Positions 18,505 through 27,826 of a DNA stretch of 64,000 bases are shown in pieces. The notes under the pieces were generated by a model. That model had not been told where the DNA came from. It saw nothing but the letters and a program-made list of their open reading frames with translations, and made no database searches. How positions within the stretch are numbered: the first letter of the stretch is position 1; every line of letters begins with the position of its first letter. The translations under genes and the position numbers were made by a program. This DNA is from Pseudopelagicola sp. (lineage in GTDB: Bacteria; Pseudomonadota; Alphaproteobacteria; Rhodobacterales; Rhodobacteraceae), in the NCBI GenBank assembly GCA_026195905.1, contig JAPHRE010000037.1, positions 34,130 through 98,129 on the forward strand. Reading direction: 5' to 3'.

Positions 18505-21150
18505 TTATCCCCGCTTTGCCTTCAATTCATAAAGAATTTGAAGCGCCTCACGCGGCGAGAGATCGTCTGGGTGAACGCCGTCGATCATTTCCTCAACCTC
18601 GGACGGGCCTTTTTCCCTGAGCGGAGCAGGGGCCGGAGTCGCGGCAAATAGCGGTAGATCATCTATAAGCGCCTTTTGGCCAGATCCTTCCCGCTCTCCC
18701 TTTTCAAGCGCCTCAAGAACAATGCGGGCGCGTTCGACAACAACCGGCGGAAGCCCCGCCAATTGTGCGACCTGAACACCATACGACCGATCCGCCGCGC
18801 CCTTTTTGACCTCGTGCAAAAAGATAACCTCGCCGTCCCACTCCCGCACCGTCACCGTCGCATTTTCCACCCCGTCGAGCTTTTCCGAGAGCGAGGTCAT
18901 TTCATGGTAATGTGTCGCAAACAACGCGCGCGAGGTGTTGACGTCGTGAAGATGTTCGAGCGTCGCCCATGCAATCGACAAGCCATCATAGGTCGATGTG
19001 CCGCGCCCGATCTCATCAAGGATCACAAGCGCCCGATCATCGGCCTGATTGAGGATCGCCGCCGTTTCGACCATCTCAACCATAAAGGTCGACCGCCCGC
19101 GCGCGAGGTCATCCGAGGCACCAACGCGGCTGAAAAGCTGTGAAACAATCCCGATTTTGGCTTGGGTTGCCGGAACGAAACTCCCCATCTGGGCAAGAAG
19201 CGCAATAAGCGCGTTCTGACGTAGAAAGGTCGATTTACCGGCCATGTTTGGACCCGTCAAAAGCCAGATACGGCCCTCATCCCCGCCCGAGAGATCGCAA
19301 TCATTGGCAACAAATGGCGCGCCCCCTTTTTGGCGCAATGCGGCCTCGACAACGGGATGCCGACCACCCTCGACATGGAAATCCTTACTCTCATTAACCT
19401 CTGGCCGGCACCAATTTTCCTCTACTGCGAGGCTGGCCAATGCCGATGCAAGATCAATCTCCGCAAGCCCTTTTGAGGCAGCTGATATCATGCCCGATGC
19501 GTCTAATATTGCGTCTCTTAAGGTGGAATAGAGACGCTTTTCAATCTCAAGCGCCCGGTTCCCTGCATTGAGGATCTTAGTTTCCATTTCCGAAAGGGCG
19601 ACGGTTGTAAATCGGACCTGATTGGCTGTTGTCTGCCGATGGATAAAGGTTTCCGAGAATGGCTCGGACAACATCTTCTTGGCATGCGTTGCTGTGGTCT
19701 CGATGAAATAGCCCAGCACGTTGTTATGTTTGATCTTGAGCGCGGCAATGCCCGTTTCCGCGCTATACTGCGCCTGCATCTGGGCAATGACGCTGCGCCC
19801 TTCGTCCCGCAACTCGCGGCTTTCGTCGAGGTCCGCGTCATAGCCGGGCGCGATAAATCCTCCATCACGCGCAAGAAGTGGCGGCTCGGCAACAAGGGCT
19901 TGGTCGAGAAGGTCAAGCAAAACGCCATGCCCGCCCAACGCATGAACCGCATTGGCCAAATCGCCCGGAAGTGTTTCCTTGCCAAGCTGCGCGTAAAGCC
20001 GTTCGGCCTGTTCCAAGCCGTTTCGGACTGCCGCAAGGTCTCGTGGTCCGCCGCGATCAAGTGACAGGCGCGACAACGCCCGGTCCAAATCGGGCACCTT
20101 TCGAAGCGTCTCGCGAAGATCCTGCGCCAGGGTTCGATCCCCGACCATATAATCAACCGATTCAAGCCGCCGCCGGATGACATCGACTTTCTGGGATGGG
20201 CTCGACACGCGCTGTTCCAAAAGCCGCGCACCGCCCGCAGTTACCGTCCGGTCAATCGTGGCCAAAAGCGATCCGGCGCGCCCGCCGGAAAGGGCGTGGG
20301 TCAGTTCAAGATTGCGCCGCGTCGCCGCGTCGATGAGCATGACGCCTTTGGCCGCGTCCCGCTGCGGTGGTTGCAAGAGCGGTAGCTTCCCTTTTTGCGT
20401 CATATCGAGGTAATCCACAATCGCCCCAAGCGCCCCGGTTTCCGCACGGCTAAAGGATCCAAAAGCATCAAGAGATGCCGCTTTGAACAAGGCGGCAACC
20501 CGTTTCCCGGCTTCTGTGGAATCAAACGACCCGCGAGAAAGCGGCGTTATAGAAATCCCTAAATCAGAGACTATTTCACCTAAATCTGCCTCTGACCCTT
20601 CCGCAACAAGCAACTCTGAAGGGGCCAGGCGCGCCAATTCCGGGCCAAGCCGCATCGAAAAGACCGGCATAACATGCAGTGCGCCAGTCGAAATATCCGC
20701 CCAGGCAAGCGCTGCCTCATCGCGTACCGCAGTATATGCCGCAAGAAAGTTGTGTCGCCGCGCATCAAGAAGGGAATCCTCGGTTAATGTTCCTGGCGTG
20801 ACAAGCCTGACCACTTCGCGTTTGACGACCGCTTTGTAGCCGCGCTTCTTGGCTTCGGCCGGGCTTTCCATCTGCTCACAGACGGCAACGCGGAATCCCT
20901 TTCGGATGAGCGTGAGGAAATACCCCTCGGCCGCATGAACGGGCACGCCACACATCGGAATATCCGCGCCGTCATGTTTGCCCCTTTTGGTAAGCGCAAT
21001 ATCAAGCGCCTCTGCTGCGGCAACGGCATCGTCAAAAAACATCTCGTAAAAATCGCCCATGCGATAGAACAAGAGGGCGTCCGGGTACTCGGCCTTGATC
21101 TCAAGATATTGCGCCATCATTGGCGTGACGGTTGGCTTGGCTGCGGTCAC
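18505..21150 (-). CDS. mutS: MutS, DNA mismatch repair protein
   Basis: MutS recognises mismatches and small loops. The 881-residue protein has the N-terminal mismatch-binding motif GDFYEMFFDDA near residue 31, connector and lever domains, and the C-terminal ATPase with Walker A TGPNMAGKSTFLRQ and the signature DEIGRGTSTYDG. The first codon is GTG (21148-21150); an ATG lies 10 codons further on. Length is in the usual range of about 850-880. MutL is not in the window. Confidence 0.97.
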   Translation of the reverse strand: MTAAKPTVTPMMAQYLEIKAEYPDALLFYRMGDFYEMFFDDAVAAAEALDIALTKRGKHDGADIPMCGVPVHAAEGYFLTLIRKGFRVAVCEQMESPAEAKKRGYKAVVKREVVRLVTPGTLTEDSLLDARRHNFLAAYTAVRDEAALAWADISTGALHVMPVFSMRLGPELARLAPSELLVAEGSEADLGEIVSDLGISITPLSRGSFDSTEAGKRVAALFKAASLDAFGSFSRAETGALGAIVDYLDMTQKGKLPLLQPPQRDAAKGVMLIDAATRRNLELTHALSGGRAGSLLATIDRTVTAGGARLLEQRVSSPSQKVDVIRRRLESVDYMVGDRTLAQDLRETLRKVPDLDRALSRLSLDRGGPRDLAAVRNGLEQAERLYAQLGKETLPGDLANAVHALGGHGVLLDLLDQALVAEPPLLARDGGFIAPGYDADLDESRELRDEGRSVIAQMQAQYSAETGIAALKIKHNNVLGYFIETTATHAKKMLSEPFSETFIHRQTTANQVRFTTVALSEMETKILNAGNRALEIEKRLYSTLRDAILDASGMISAASKGLAEIDLASALASLAVEENWCRPEVNESKDFHVEGGRHPVVEAALRQKGGAPFVANDCDLSGGDEGRIWLLTGPNMAGKSTFLRQNALIALLAQMGSFVPATQAKIGIVSQLFSRVGASDDLARGRSTFMVEMVETAAILNQADDRALVILDEIGRGTSTYDGLSIAWATLEHLHDVNTSRALFATHYHEMTSLSEKLDGVENATVTVREWDGEVIFLHEVKKGAADRSYGVQVAQLAGLPPVVVERARIVLEALEKGEREGSGQKALIDDLPLFAATPAPAPLREKGPSEVEEMIDGVHPDDLSPREALQILYELKAKRG

Positions 21151-21296
21151 GTCTGAAATTCCCCCTTGTGGTCTGTTTTTCTTAACAAACCAGACCCCTC
21201 TGGCGAAAGGCGAAAGTGCTCAGACCCCGCCAAGACCATTGAGGCCCGCGACCCCTTGCGGTAAGAGGCGCAAACGGTATCGAAGGACGGCGGAAA

Positions 21297-23552
21297 ATGT
21301 CAAAATCCAAGATTACAAACGAAGAGGCGCTCGCATTTCATCTGGAACCAACACCGGGCAAATTCGAGATAAAGGCCTCCGTGCCGATGACGACCCAACG
21401 GGATCTGTCACTTGCCTATTCGCCGGGTGTCGCTGTTCCCTGCGAAGCGATCGCCGAAGACCCCTCGACCGCCTATGATTATACCAACAAGGGCAACCTT
21501 GTCGCCGTAATCTCCAACGGGACTGCCGTTCTTGGTCTTGGCAACCTCGGCGCGCTCGGCTCCAAGCCGGTGATGGAGGGCAAGGCCGTGCTCTTCAAGC
21601 GTTTCGCCGACGTGAACTCGATCGACATCGAGCTTGATACCGAAGACCCGGATGAATTCATCAAGGCGGTCAAGCTGATGGGGCCGACCTTTGGCGGCAT
21701 CAACCTTGAAGATATCAAGGCACCAGAGTGTTTCATCATCGAGCAACAGCTCAAAGAGATGATGGATATCCCCGTCTTCCACGACGATCAGCACGGCACC
21801 GCCGTGATCTGTGCCGCTGGCCTTCTCAACGCGCTGCATATCTCGGGCAAAAAGATCGAGGATTGCAAAATCGTTCTCAATGGTGCCGGGGCCGCCGGTA
21901 TCGCCTGTATCGAGCTACTGAAATCTATGGGTGCGCGGCACGACAATTGCATCGTCTGCGATACCAAGGGCGTGATCTATCAGGGTCGTACCGAAGGCAT
22001 GAACCAATGGAAATCTGCGCATGCCGTCAAAACCGACCTGCGCACGCTTGAAGAGGCGATGGACGGCGCGGATGTTTTCCTAGGTGTCTCTGTCAAAGGG
22101 GCCGTTACGTCGGAAATGGTCGCGGCGATGGCGGATGACCCGGTCATCTTTGCTATGGCCAACCCCGACCCCGAGATTACCCCCGAAGAAGCCCACGCCG
22201 TGCGCGTGGATGCTATCGTGGCCACGGGGCGTTCGGATTACCCGAACCAGGTCAACAACGTGCTTGGGTTTCCTTATCTTTTCCGCGGTGCGCTCGACAT
22301 CCATGCCCGCGCTATCAACGATGAAATGAAGATCGCTTGCGCCGAAGCGCTTGCCGAACTGGCGCGCGAAGATGTGCCGGACGAAGTTGCGATGGCTTAT
22401 GGCCGCAAACTGGCTTTTGGGCGTGATTATATCATCCCGACGCCCTTCGACCCGCGCCTGATCTATCGCATTCCCCCCGCCGTTGCCAAAGCTGGTATGG
22501 AAACCGGGGTGGCGCGTCGTCCGATCATCGACATGGACGGGTATGAGGCCAACCTCAAATCCCGCATGGACCCGACCGCCTCGATCCTGCGCGGCCTCAA
22601 CGCCCGTGCCCGCAATGCCCAAGCCCGGATGATCTTTGCCGAAGGTGATGATCCTCGTGTGCTGCGTGCGGCTGTGACCTATCAACGCTCTGGCCTTGGC
22701 AAGGCGCTTGTTGTCGGGCGCGAAGATGATGTGAAAAAGAAACTTGAGGCCGCCGGCCTTGGCGATGCAGTGCGCGAGATCGAAGTCGTCAACGCCAAGA
22801 ATACCCGCCACCTTGAGACCTACACGGATTTCCTCTACTCCCGCCTTCAGCGCAAAGGCTTTGATCGTCACGACGTGTTCAAACTTGCTGCGCGTGATCG
22901 CCATGTCTTTGCCGCGCTGATGCTTCAACACGGGCACGGCGATGGCCTTGTGACTGGGGCGACCCGCAAATCTGCCCATGTGCTAGAGCTTGTGAACCAT
23001 GTATTTGACGCCGATGCCGCGCATGGTGCCGCTGGCGTGACCGCGCTTTTGCACAATGGCCGGATTGTTCTGGTCTCCGATACGCTTGTGCATGAGTGGC
23101 CGGACGAGAATGATCTCGCCAATATCGCCGAACATTGCGCCGGTGTTGCGCGCCATATCGGCCTTGAGCCGCGTGTTGCCTTCGTGAGCTTTTCAACCTT
23201 CGGCTATCCGGTTTCAGAGCGCGCCGAAAAGATGCACCTTGCGCCGCGCGTGCTTGATCGGCGCGGCGTTGATTTTGAATACGAAGGCGAGATGACCGTC
23301 GATGTCGCGCTTAACCCCAAAGCGCAGGAGTATTACCCGTTCCAACGCCTGACCGGTCCGGCGAATATTCTCGTGGTTCCGGCCCGGCACTCGGCGTCGA
23401 TCTCGACCAAACTGATGCAGGAAATGGCGGGCGCAACGGTCATTGGTCCGATTCTTGCGGGCGTCGACAAACCAATTCAGATCTGTTCGACCGGCTCTAC
23501 GGCGAATGACATCGTTAACATGGCGGTGTTTGCCGCGTGTAAAGTTGGTTAA
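21297..23552 (+). CDS. maeB: MaeB, NADP-dependent malic enzyme with phosphotransacetylase-like domain
   Basis: This 751-residue protein joins a malic enzyme domain (residues 1 to about 430; LAYSPGVAVPCEAI, FHDDQHGTAVICAAG, LNGAGAAGIACIELL) to a C-terminal phosphotransacetylase-like domain (MIFAEGDDPRVLRAA, then GPANILVVPARHSAS). Such MaeB enzymes turn malate into pyruvate with NADPH formation; the C-terminal domain is usually regulatory, sensing acetyl-CoA. It stands alone between mutS and msrA and ends at a hairpin. Confidence 0.96.
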   Translation: MSKSKITNEEALAFHLEPTPGKFEIKASVPMTTQRDLSLAYSPGVAVPCEAIAEDPSTAYDYTNKGNLVAVISNGTAVLGLGNLGALGSKPVMEGKAVLFKRFADVNSIDIELDTEDPDEFIKAVKLMGPTFGGINLEDIKAPECFIIEQQLKEMMDIPVFHDDQHGTAVICAAGLLNALHISGKKIEDCKIVLNGAGAAGIACIELLKSMGARHDNCIVCDTKGVIYQGRTEGMNQWKSAHAVKTDLRTLEEAMDGADVFLGVSVKGAVTSEMVAAMADDPVIFAMANPDPEITPEEAHAVRVDAIVATGRSDYPNQVNNVLGFPYLFRGALDIHARAINDEMKIACAEALAELAREDVPDEVAMAYGRKLAFGRDYIIPTPFDPRLIYRIPPAVAKAGMETGVARRPIIDMDGYEANLKSRMDPTASILRGLNARARNAQARMIFAEGDDPRVLRAAVTYQRSGLGKALVVGREDDVKKKLEAAGLGDAVREIEVVNAKNTRHLETYTDFLYSRLQRKGFDRHDVFKLAARDRHVFAALMLQHGHGDGLVTGATRKSAHVLELVNHVFDADAAHGAAGVTALLHNGRIVLVSDTLVHEWPDENDLANIAEHCAGVARHIGLEPRVAFVSFSTFGYPVSERAEKMHLAPRVLDRRGVDFEYEGEMTVDVALNPKAQEYYPFQRLTGPANILVVPARHSASISTKLMQEMAGATVIGPILAGVDKPIQICSTGSTANDIVNMAVFAACKVG

Positions 23553-23574
23553 CGCCTTACCATTTTAGAAAACA

Positions 23575-23603
23575 ATCGGGTCAGGCTTCGTGTCTGACCC
23601 GAT
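23575..23603. terminator. Hairpin between convergent maeB and msrA
   Basis: A perfect 10-bp inverted repeat (ATCGGGTCAG / CTGACCCGAT) with a 9-base loop. The minus-strand side runs into a T-rich stretch, so it is a better terminator for msrA than for maeB. Confidence 0.75.
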
Positions 23604-23609
23604 ATTGTA

Positions 23610-24269
23610 TCAGTGCCCGATAAAGGGTGCATCCTTTCCCCAAAGCGCCTCAACCCGCGCATCCCGGCCACATCCTTCACGATAGAGTTTATAGGCTTCA
23701 GACTGTCGCTTGGGGCCAAATCGCGTCAGGACAAGCTTTGTGCCCTTGTAGTAATCCTGATGATATTCTTCCGCTTTGTAGAACTTAGCTGCGTCAAGGA
23801 TCGGCGTAACAACCTTACGGCCAAGCGCGCCTGCTGCGTTGGATTTCGCTTTGTCTGCTGCCGCTTTTTGCGCTGTGTTAGAGACGAATACCGCCGAGCG
23901 ATAGCTTTCGCCCCGGTCACAGAATTGACCGCCCGCATCGGTTGGATCAATAGAGCGAAAGAACAGGTGAAGAATCTGATCGCGCGACACCTGGGCATTG
24001 TCAAAGGTGATCTGCACGGCTTCGTAATGACCCGTCCCACCGCGCGAAACCTCCTTGTAGGTCGGGTTGGCAGTCTTGCCGCCGGTGTAACCCGATACAG
24101 CAGATCGCACGCCCTTGACGGATTCAAAGTCACTCTCGACACACCAGAAACAACCGCCCGCAACAGTCAGGGTTTCTGTTGCGGCTTGGGCACGTGACCC
24201 ATGCGCCAAAAGCCCAATCATTATCAGGGCAGCAAGAAGCGCAGGGTGTGATTTTCTAAAACGTGTCAT
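23610..24269 (-). CDS. msrA: Exported peptide methionine sulfoxide reductase MsrA
   Basis: MsrA reduces methionine-S-sulfoxide. The 219-residue product has the catalytic GGCFWCVESDFESVKGV near residue 40, GHYEAVQITFD and YHQDYYKG. Unlike the usual cytoplasmic enzyme it begins with a signal peptide (ALLAALIMIGLLAHGSRAQA), so it should act in the periplasm on oxidised exported proteins. It has cysteines only in the catalytic motif, FCDRG and the C-terminal EGCGRD, the last pair position being able to resolve the disulfide. Confidence 0.95.
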   Translation of the reverse strand: MTRFRKSHPALLAALIMIGLLAHGSRAQAATETLTVAGGCFWCVESDFESVKGVRSAVSGYTGGKTANPTYKEVSRGGTGHYEAVQITFDNAQVSRDQILHLFFRSIDPTDAGGQFCDRGESYRSAVFVSNTAQKAAADKAKSNAAGALGRKVVTPILDAAKFYKAEEYHQDYYKGTKLVLTRFGPKRQSEAYKLYREGCGRDARVEALWGKDAPFIGH

Positions 24270-24369
24270 GAGGTGATCCTCCTTCGGGTGATAAAACCCT
24301 TATCCCTGCGCGCGTATGGAGCAATCCCCTGTAAGGAAATGTCACGCCTTGGTGAGCACAATTTACCGC

Positions 24370-24398
24370 TTGGCACATTCTGCACCCGCCTCTAGCGT
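24370..24398 (+). promoter_or_regulatory. Possible promoter of the aminotransferase gene
   Basis: TTGGCA (one mismatch to TTGACA) and TAGCGT are separated by 17 bases, and an AGAGGAG ribosome site follows before ATG 24422. The -10 match is weak, so this is only a candidate. Confidence 0.3.
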
Positions 24399-24421
24399 TC
24401 CAACAATAGAGGAGCGTACGC

Positions 24422-25336
24422 ATGCTGGATCACGTTACAACCCATCAAGCCGAGGAAGATGCCCGGAACGAAGACATCCTGATCTATCTGAATGGTCGGA
24501 TCGTGCCAAAAGCCGAAGCCGTGGTAAGCGTCTATGACTCTGGCTTCATGCTTGGCGATGGTATCTGGGAAGGGCTGCGGCTTTACGATGGGCATTGGGC
24601 CTTTCTTGGCGAACATATGGACCGCTTGTTTGAGGCGGCCAAGGCGATTGACCTCGACATCGGCATGACGCGCGCCGAAATGGTGCAGGCGCTTGAGGAT
24701 ACCCGCGCCGCAAATGGCATGACGACCGACGCCCATGCCCGGCTGATGGTCACGCGTGGCGTCAAATCGCGCCCGTTCCAACATCCCGGCCTCTCCAAAC
24801 AGGGGCCGACTGTGGCCATCATCATGGAACATTCCCGCCCCTTGATCCCGCGCCCGATCCGCCTTGCAACCGTGCCACACATGCGCGGCCTGCCGATGAC
24901 CCAAGACCCCAAGCTGAATTCCCATTCCAAGCTGAACTGCATCCTCGCCTGTATTGCCGCCGAAAAGGCCGGTGCAGATGAAGGGCTGATGCTCGATGTG
25001 AATGGATTCGTGAATACGACGAATGCCTGCAACTTCTTCATCGTCCGCAAGGGCGAGGTTTGGACCTCGACCGGGGATTACTGCATGAACGGAATCACCC
25101 GACAGAAGGTCATTGATGTCTGTCGCTCCGATGGCATTCCTGTGTTTGAGCGGAATTACTCACTCGTGGATACCTATGGGGCTGACGAAGCATTCCTGAC
25201 CGGGACATTCGGTGCCCAAACCCCGGTGTCTGAGATTGATGGACGCCTGATTGGTGCCGGAGATATGGGACCAGTGACCAAACGCATTCGGGATCTCTAC
25301 AAGGATCTTGTGATGCGTTCTGCGGCGCTGGGCTAA
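24422..25336 (+). CDS. Aminotransferase class IV (branched-chain/D-amino acid aminotransferase fold)
   Basis: The 304-residue PLP enzyme shows the class IV pattern: VYDSGFMLGDGIWEGLR near residue 37, HMDRLFEAAK, the probable PLP lysine in LNSHSKLNCILA near residue 173, EGLMLDVNGFVNTTNACNFF and a late FLTGTFG. The family includes IlvE, D-amino acid aminotransferase and aminodeoxychorismate lyase; nothing in the sequence fixes the substrate. It is 57 bases upstream of a sulfotransferase-like gene, and I recall plant proteins that join these two domain types. A repeat element lies in the gap. Confidence 0.85.
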   Translation: MLDHVTTHQAEEDARNEDILIYLNGRIVPKAEAVVSVYDSGFMLGDGIWEGLRLYDGHWAFLGEHMDRLFEAAKAIDLDIGMTRAEMVQALEDTRAANGMTTDAHARLMVTRGVKSRPFQHPGLSKQGPTVAIIMEHSRPLIPRPIRLATVPHMRGLPMTQDPKLNSHSKLNCILACIAAEKAGADEGLMLDVNGFVNTTNACNFFIVRKGEVWTSTGDYCMNGITRQKVIDVCRSDGIPVFERNYSLVDTYGADEAFLTGTFGAQTPVSEIDGRLIGAGDMGPVTKRIRDLYKDLVMRSAALG

Positions 25337-25392
25337 AAACCCCACCGACGCGATACAGACGCAATACCGACGCGATACAGACAGGGGTTTTT
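25335..25392 (+). repeat. 11-bp tandem repeat inside a short inverted repeat (copy 1)
   Basis: Positions 25345-25382 are about 3.5 units of an 11-bp repeat, CMGACGYRATA: CCGACGCGATA, CAGACGCAATA, CCGACGCGATA and a partial CAGAC. The array is bracketed by a perfect 9-bp inverted repeat, AAAAACCCC (25335-25343) and GGGGTTTTT (25384-25392), which overlaps the upstream stop codon. A second array with the same unit occurs at 62670-62707 on the other strand. Confidence 0.85.
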
Positions 25393-25393
25393 G

Positions 25394-26107
25394 ATGAAAA
25401 TTGCCATGTGGTCCGGCCCGCGAAACCTCTCGACGGCGATGATGTATGCCTTTGGAAATTGCCCTGATTGCGCCGTTGTGGATGAGCCGTTTTACGCCGC
25501 CTATCTTGCCATGACAGGGCTTGATCATCCCATGCGGGACGAGATCATGACCTCTCAGCCGCAAGATCCAGATGTCGTTATTCGGTCCTTGATCGGCCAG
25601 ATACCAGACGGAAAAACCGTTTTTTATCAAAAGCATATGGCACAACACATGATCCCCGGCGTCCCGCGTGACTGGATTGGGGAGTGCATCAATGTGTTCT
25701 TGATCCGTCACCCCGCCCGCGTCATTGCAAGTTACGCCGCCAAGCGTGAGAACCCAACGCTTGACGATATCGGCTTTCGCCAACAGGTCGAACTCTACAA
25801 CGAGTCACTTGCGCGCGGCGGTAGGCCCGTAGTGGTCGATAGCCACGACATCCGCCAAAACCCCCAGGACATGCTTGAAAAGCTTTGTAATTCCATTGGG
25901 TTAGTCTACGATCCGGCTATGCTTAAATGGCCTTCTGGCGGGCATAAAGATGATGGAATATGGGCCTCTCATTGGTATTCTGCTGTCTGGCAATCCACAA
26001 GCTTTGCAGGCCCAGAAGGTCCGCTTCCAGATGTCCCGGAACACCTCCAAGATGTCCTCTCAGAGGCGATGCTCTATTATGAAACGCTTAAGGCTGTGAA
26101 GCTATAA
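25394..26107 (+). CDS. Sulfotransferase-like P-loop protein
   Basis: The 237-residue protein begins with a P-loop-like MWSGPRNLSTAMMYAFG, the position of the PAPS phosphosulfate loop in sulfotransferases, and has FLIRHPARVIASYAAK, matching the 3'-phosphate-binding RxPxxxxxSY region. These support the sulfotransferase fold, but a true sulfotransfer reaction and its acceptor are not shown. I start at ATG 25394, with AGGGG upstream, not the TTG 3 bases before. It follows the class IV aminotransferase and may act with it. Confidence 0.75.
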   Translation: MKIAMWSGPRNLSTAMMYAFGNCPDCAVVDEPFYAAYLAMTGLDHPMRDEIMTSQPQDPDVVIRSLIGQIPDGKTVFYQKHMAQHMIPGVPRDWIGECINVFLIRHPARVIASYAAKRENPTLDDIGFRQQVELYNESLARGGRPVVVDSHDIRQNPQDMLEKLCNSIGLVYDPAMLKWPSGGHKDDGIWASHWYSAVWQSTSFAGPEGPLPDVPEHLQDVLSEAMLYYETLKAVKL

Positions 26108-26123
26108 GCCATTGAAAAATAGC

Positions 26124-26405
26124 CTACTTTAGAAGCTGCCCAAGTTTCATGGCAACGCTCATATCGCCCGACACCTTGAGCTTACCCATCATAACGCCCG
26201 TCATGGGGTTGAGCTTGCCCGTCAGCAGCTTGACGAGGTTGTCCTGAGAAAGACGGATCGTGCAATCGGTATCCCGATCCTCAAGCTCCGCTGTTCCATC
26301 CGCCAGAACCACCACCCCATCATCCCCGCAATCAAATTTCAAAGACCCATCAAATGCTTTGTTTTCAAGCTCTTGCTGCATCCGCTCTACGATTTGTTCA
26401 AGCAT
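26124..26405 (-). CDS. SCP2 sterol-binding domain protein
   Basis: This 93-residue protein is a single SCP2 domain: a helical start (MLEQIVERMQQELE), beta strands (LKFDCGDDGVVVLADG, DCTIRLSQDNLVKLLTGK) and MTGVMMGKLKVSGDM at the end. Such small SCP2 proteins bind lipids or hydrophobic molecules; the ligand is unknown here. ATG 26405 is chosen because upstream in-frame codons run through the argG terminator. It is convergent with the sulfotransferase-like gene. Confidence 0.88.
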   Translation of the reverse strand: MLEQIVERMQQELENKAFDGSLKFDCGDDGVVVLADGTAELEDRDTDCTIRLSQDNLVKLLTGKLNPMTGVMMGKLKVSGDMSVAMKLGQLLK

Positions 26406-26418
26406 TTGTCGTCCCCTG

Positions 26419-26450
26419 AAAAAGACCCGCCTAAAAGGATTAGGCGGGTC
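26419..26450 (-). terminator. Intrinsic terminator of argG
   Basis: A 10-bp perfect stem (GACCCGCCTA / TAGGCGGGTC) with a 7-base loop is followed, on the minus strand, by TTTTT. It lies between argG and the SCP2 gene and indicates separate transcription. Confidence 0.9.
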
Positions 26451-26484
26451 TTTGGTATCTCTCAACGATGACGTCACAGGAGCC

Positions 26485-27711
26485 TTAGCTCCGATTGCGA
26501 CGCTTTCGCATTGCCAGCAACCGAAGCCGCAGTGCCTGCAGTTGGATAAAGCCCGCCGCATCCTTCTGATCGTAGGCGCCGGCGTCGTCCTCAAAGGTCA
26601 CATGTTCCTCAGAATAAAGGGAATTTTCCGACCAGCGCCCCACGGTCGACGCAAGACCTTTGTAAAGGCGAACGCGAACCGTTCCCGATACGTATTCTTG
26701 CGACTTATCAATGGCCGCCTGAAGCATCTCACGCTCGGGGCTATACCAGAAGCCGTTGTAAATAAGCTCGGCATATTGCGGCATGAGCTGATCTTTGAGG
26801 TGCATCGCGCCACGATCCATCGTGATCGACTCGATCCCACGATGGGCTTCGATGAGGATCGTCCCGCCGGGGGTCTCATAAATCCCGCGCGATTTCATAC
26901 CCACAAACCGGCCCTCTACGAGGTCAAGTCGACCAATACCATGTTTGCGACCGTATTCATTGAGCGCGGTGAGCATCGTTGCCGGGCTCATAGCCTCGCC
27001 ATTGATCGCGACCGGATCACCTTTTTCAAAAGTGATTTCAATGTATTCTGGTGTGTTGGGTGCTTCTTCTGGATGCACGGTGCGCTGATAGACGTAATCC
27101 GGCGCCATCTCGGCGGGATCTTCCAAGACCTTGCCTTCCGAAGACGTATGCAAAAGGTTTGCATCCACAGAGAAGGGTGCTTCACCGCGCTTGTCCTTGG
27201 CGATTGGGATTTGGTTTTTTTCCGCAAAGTCCAGAAGTTTGGTCCGCGAGGTCAAATCCCATTCACGCCAGGGTGCGATGACCTTGATGTCGGGATTGAG
27301 AGCATATGCGGCCAGCTCAAAGCGCACCTGATCATTGCCCTTGCCGGTCGCGCCGTGGGCAACAGCGTCAGCACCGGTTTCCTCCGCGATCTCGATCAAT
27401 CGCTTGGAGATGAGCGGCCGAGCAATCGAGGTTCCCAGAAGGTAGAGCCCCTCATATTGGGCATTGGCGCGAAACATTGGGAAAACGAAATCGCGAACAA
27501 ATTCTTCGCGGACATCCTCAATGTAAATGTTTTCAGGTTTAATTCCGAGCAACTCGGCCTTCTTGCGCGCGGGCTCAAGCTCTTCCCCTTGACCAAGGTC
27601 GGCTGTGAAGGTGACGACCTCACAATCATATTCGGTTTGGAGCCACTTGAGGATAATTGATGTATCAAGGCCGCCAGAATAGGCGAGGACAACTTTCTTG
27701 GGCGCGGACAT
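26485..27711 (-). CDS. argG: Argininosuccinate synthase
   Basis: ArgG joins citrulline and aspartate using ATP in arginine synthesis. The 408-residue protein has the N-terminal ATP-pyrophosphatase loop [29 protein letters not shown] near residue 118 and [18 protein letters not shown]. Length is standard. It is monocistronic by context, with its own terminator; argJ, another arginine gene, lies 26 kb away. Confidence 0.97.
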   Translation of the reverse strand: MSAPKKVVLAYSGGLDTSIILKWLQTEYDCEVVTFTADLGQGEELEPARKKAELLGIKPENIYIEDVREEFVRDFVFPMFRANAQYEGLYLLGTSIARPLISKRLIEIAEETGADAVAHGATGKGNDQVRFELAAYALNPDIKVIAPWREWDLTSRTKLLDFAEKNQIPIAKDKRGEAPFSVDANLLHTSSEGKVLEDPAEMAPDYVYQRTVHPEEAPNTPEYIEITFEKGDPVAINGEAMSPATMLTALNEYGRKHGIGRLDLVEGRFVGMKSRGIYETPGGTILIEAHRGIESITMDRGAMHLKDQLMPQYAELIYNGFWYSPEREMLQAAIDKSQEYVSGTVRVRLYKGLASTVGRWSENSLYSEEHVTFEDDAGAYDQKDAAGFIQLQALRLRLLAMRKRRNRS

Positions 27712-27826
27712 GATTGTTTCCCTTCAAACGTATATCGCTGGCGCGATACCGGGTTTTGGGGGACAGGGCAAGCAGAGCCGGGGAAAACGCTCATGTTTTC
27801 ATGCGCTCGTGCATTTTCGCCCGAGG

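Noticed and set aside
21160..21195. GGTCTG...CAGACC inverted repeat between mutS and maeB
   Set aside because: Imperfect stem between two divergent genes; no T-run and no sign of function.
22080..22979. A 299-codon open frame opposite maeB
   Set aside because: Histidine/glycine-rich shadow translation of a well supported gene; no independent evidence.
24371..24386. Sigma-54 type promoter (TGGCAC ... TGCA) before the aminotransferase gene
   Set aside because: The GG-to-GC spacing is two bases too short for a -24/-12 promoter.
26260..27660. A 466-codon open frame on the plus strand opposite argG
   Set aside because: It lies wholly antisense to a clear argG, has no family motif and no ribosome site; long antisense frames are common in GC-biased coding DNA.
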